A DNA stretch of 7,414 bases from Deltaproteobacteria bacterium (GTDB lineage: Bacteria; Desulfobacterota; GWC2-55-46; DRQE01): assembly GCA_016219165.1 (NCBI GenBank), contig JACRCB010000009.1, positions 1-7,414 of the forward strand, written 5' to 3'. Under the pieces are notes generated by a model, which saw only the letters and a list, made by a program, of their open reading frames with translations, searched no databases and was not told the DNA's origin. Both the position numbers and the translations under genes were made by a program. Shown piece by piece: positions 6,397 to 7,414 of the stretch. Positions within the stretch are counted from its first letter, which is position 1, and each line of letters starts with the position of its first letter.

Positions 6397-6574
6397 CTGC
6401 CTTTAACCGCTTTTTAACTTCCTCAAAAGAAACGGCTGCCTCGCCTTTCCGTTCGGCAACCACAGCAAGGTCGTGAATATCTTCAAGAAGTTCCTCGTAG
6501 TCTTCGATGGGCAGGACCACCGCTTTTTTACGCCCTTTTTCGTCGACTAAAAATTCTGCGTGTATTTTCCCCAT
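6383..6574 (-). CDS. Antitoxin partner of the RelE-type toxin (RelB/Phd-like)
   Basis: This protein is 63 residues from ATG 6574. A GTG two codons upstream (6580) is possible, but the AAAGGGGGT ribosome site is better spaced for the ATG. The N-terminal part ('HAEFLVDEKGRKKAVVLPIEDYEELLEDIHDL') follows the pattern of Phd/YefM or RelB-type antitoxins, with a short beta-strand DNA-binding arm and then an acidic helix. The C-terminal charged helix ('FEEVKKRLKADGLI') is the likely toxin-neutralising segment. It overlaps the toxin start by 14 bases and begins 38 bases after the korC stop, so it may be read from korC transcripts as well as its own promoter. Such pairs usually autoregulate; an imperfect repeat CTTTGT/ACAAAAAG at 6587-6603 before it is a weak operator candidate. 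The exact antitoxin class is uncertain. Confidence 0.85.
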   Translation of the reverse strand: MGKIHAEFLVDEKGRKKAVVLPIEDYEELLEDIHDLAVVAERKGEAAVSFEEVKKRLKADGLI

Positions 6575-6612
6575 AAACACACCCCCTTTGTTTTACAAAA
6601 AGTTTCCCCCGG

Positions 6613-7176
6613 TTAAGCATTCCCTGATTTTGCGCGAAGTTCCTTCGCCCTGTCAAACCCTATCTGGAGGGCCCTTTTATTCAAGTCCTCGAAGGCCTTT
6701 GGCACCCTCGAAAGGACCGCCTTCTCCATGGCGTCTTTCGTAACTATGCCGGTCAACTCGGCTATCAGGCCGAGCGAGAGTATGTTTGCGACTATGGTTT
6801 TACCGAGTTCTTTCCTCGCGGTCTCTATGATGGGGAAACCGTAGACCTTGAAGTCCCCCCTGGGTATTTCCTTCACCTCGTCGGAGTCTACTATGAGTAT
6901 GCCGCCCTTTTTTATATCGGCATGGTATTTCGTGCATGCCTCCTGTGTCAAGGCGAGCATGCAGTCTATGGCCGTTGCCTTGGGATAGTCTATGGGGGAG
7001 TCGCTTATTATGACCTCGGCCTTGCTCGCGCCCCCTCTGCTCTCGGGGCCATAGGACTGGCTCTGTGTGGCTGTCTTCGTGTCATAGACCGAAGCGGCCT
7101 CCGCCATGATGATTCCAGCGAGTATCATGCCCTGTCCGCCGGAACCTGAAAAACGCAGTTCATATCTGTCTTCCAT
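6613..7176 (-). CDS. korC: 2-oxoglutarate:ferredoxin oxidoreductase, gamma subunit
   Basis: This complete 187-residue gamma subunit of a 2-oxoacid:ferredoxin oxidoreductase has the length expected of free-standing KorC/PorG proteins. Typical elements are 'SGSGGQG' at about 10-16, 'QSQSYGPESRGGASKAEVIIS' at about 39-58 and 'DCMLALTQEA' at about 70-79. The 'YGPESRGG' pattern favours the 2-oxoglutarate (Kor) type over pyruvate, but this is not proof. The enzyme converts 2-oxoglutarate and CoA to succinyl-CoA with reduced ferredoxin, or the reverse in the reductive TCA cycle. GGAGGG lies six bases before ATG 7176. The other subunits (korA, korB, korD) usually sit directly upstream, but here about 240 bases of repeat-like sequence intervene; they are presumably to the right. 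Its position near sdhAB fits a TCA-cycle cluster. Confidence 0.92.
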   Translation of the reverse strand: MEDRYELRFSGSGGQGMILAGIIMAEAASVYDTKTATQSQSYGPESRGGASKAEVIISDSPIDYPKATAIDCMLALTQEACTKYHADIKKGGILIVDSDEVKEIPRGDFKVYGFPIIETARKELGKTIVANILSLGLIAELTGIVTKDAMEKAVLSRVPKAFEDLNKRALQIGFDRAKELRAKSGNA

Positions 7177-7190
7177 AAAGCCCTCCTACC

Positions 7191-7290
7191 AGACTGCTGA
7201 AAAAGTCCATCCGACCCATCCTTTTCGGATGGGTACCCCGGTTGTCATCGTCACTCCTCACTGCGGCGCACAACAAACTACGCCTTGTAT
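7191..7290. repeat. Probable dispersed intergenic repeat with hairpin, upstream of korC
   Basis: The stretch begins with AGACTGCTGAAAAAGTCC (7191-7208), a terminus I associate with dispersed intergenic repeats in anaerobic, environmental Gram-negative genomes. It is followed by a strong hairpin, ACCCATCC (7214-7221) with GGATGGGT (7227-7234); an alternative pairing uses CCATCCG (7207-7213) with CGGATGG (7226-7232). It carries no gene and ends against the korC ribosome site. The right boundary is a guess, and only one copy is present in this window. Confidence 0.4.
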
Positions 7291-7318
7291 GTTAGACTTT
7301 GCCATATAACGTATTACA

Positions 7319-7383
7319 GAACGTGGCAGACCGTAATGCGCCTTGGTTAAAAAGACCGTGAATGAGCAAGGGTCGCCACGTTC
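7319..7383. repeat. Bulged 13-bp inverted repeat at the right end
   Basis: GAACGTGGC (7319-7327) and GACC (7329-7332) pair with GGTC (7371-7374) and GCCACGTTC (7375-7383), with one bulged base. CTTG (7342-7345) and CAAG (7367-7370) can extend the stem inside. The loop contains the similar stretches AGACCGTAATG and AGACCGTGAATG. There is no T tract, so it is not a simple terminator. It may be a mobile-element remnant or a structured RNA; function is unknown. Confidence 0.6.
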
Positions 7384-7414
7384 CTTACCTGATAAACCCG
7401 AACAGTTGCCGGAG

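Larger units (their letters stand above)
7177..7414. other. Gene-poor region upstream of korC
   Basis: No supported gene is seen. The region is filled by the two inverted-repeat structures described separately. On the minus strand a frame enters from the right edge and stops at TAA 7387-7385 after nine codons ('LRQLFGFIR'). This could be the tail of the upstream gene, possibly another kor subunit, but it is too short to judge. Confidence 0.5.

Noticed and set aside
7319..7383. Possible tRNA or CRISPR repeat
   Set aside because: There is no cloverleaf, no TTC arm and no regularly spaced repeats; only one stem structure is present.

Overview
The window looks like part of the chromosome of a Gram-negative anaerobe. 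The evidence is a NapC/NirT-type multihaem cytochrome, a ferredoxin-dependent 2-oxoglutarate oxidoreductase subunit, and a succinate dehydrogenase/fumarate reductase of the HdrB-containing ('class E') type. These gene types are common in Desulfobacterota, Nitrospirota and related lineages. That placement is an inference from gene content; no phylogenetic marker is present.

Left part (1-1850, plus strand). The window opens inside the 3' end of a tetrahaem NapC/NirT-like quinol dehydrogenase gene. A 174-base spacer with a probable terminator follows, then a 434-residue exported protein of unknown function with at least two predicted beta-sandwich (carboxypeptidase-regulatory/Cna-B-like) segments and a Gly/Ser-rich middle.

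Central part (1745-5500, minus strand). A three-gene operon reads right to left: sdhA (flavoprotein), sdhB (iron-sulfur protein) and an HdrB-like subunit with two complete CCG cluster domains. An extended -10 promoter with repeated TACGGA boxes precedes sdhA, and a candidate intrinsic terminator follows the HdrB-like gene. sdhA and sdhB are separated by a 106-base spacer that holds a perfect 19-bp inverted repeat. SdhB has a fourth cysteine at the site that normally holds a [3Fe-4S] centre, and a long C-terminal extension. No cytochrome b anchor gene (sdhC/sdhD) is present in the window.

Right part (5510-7414, minus strand). A visibly AT-richer segment carries a predicted HEPN-like protein with an R-N-x4-H motif and a RelE-type toxin with its antitoxin. 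It lies between sdhA and korC, the gamma subunit of 2-oxoglutarate:ferredoxin oxidoreductase. Upstream of korC are about 240 bases without a clear gene, containing two inverted-repeat structures that look like dispersed repeat elements.

Functionally, KorC and the SdhAB-HdrB complex catalyse neighbouring parts of the TCA cycle (2-oxoglutarate/succinyl-CoA and succinate/fumarate). They could run oxidatively or reductively. The toxin-antitoxin/HEPN cluster probably inserted between these two metabolic units.
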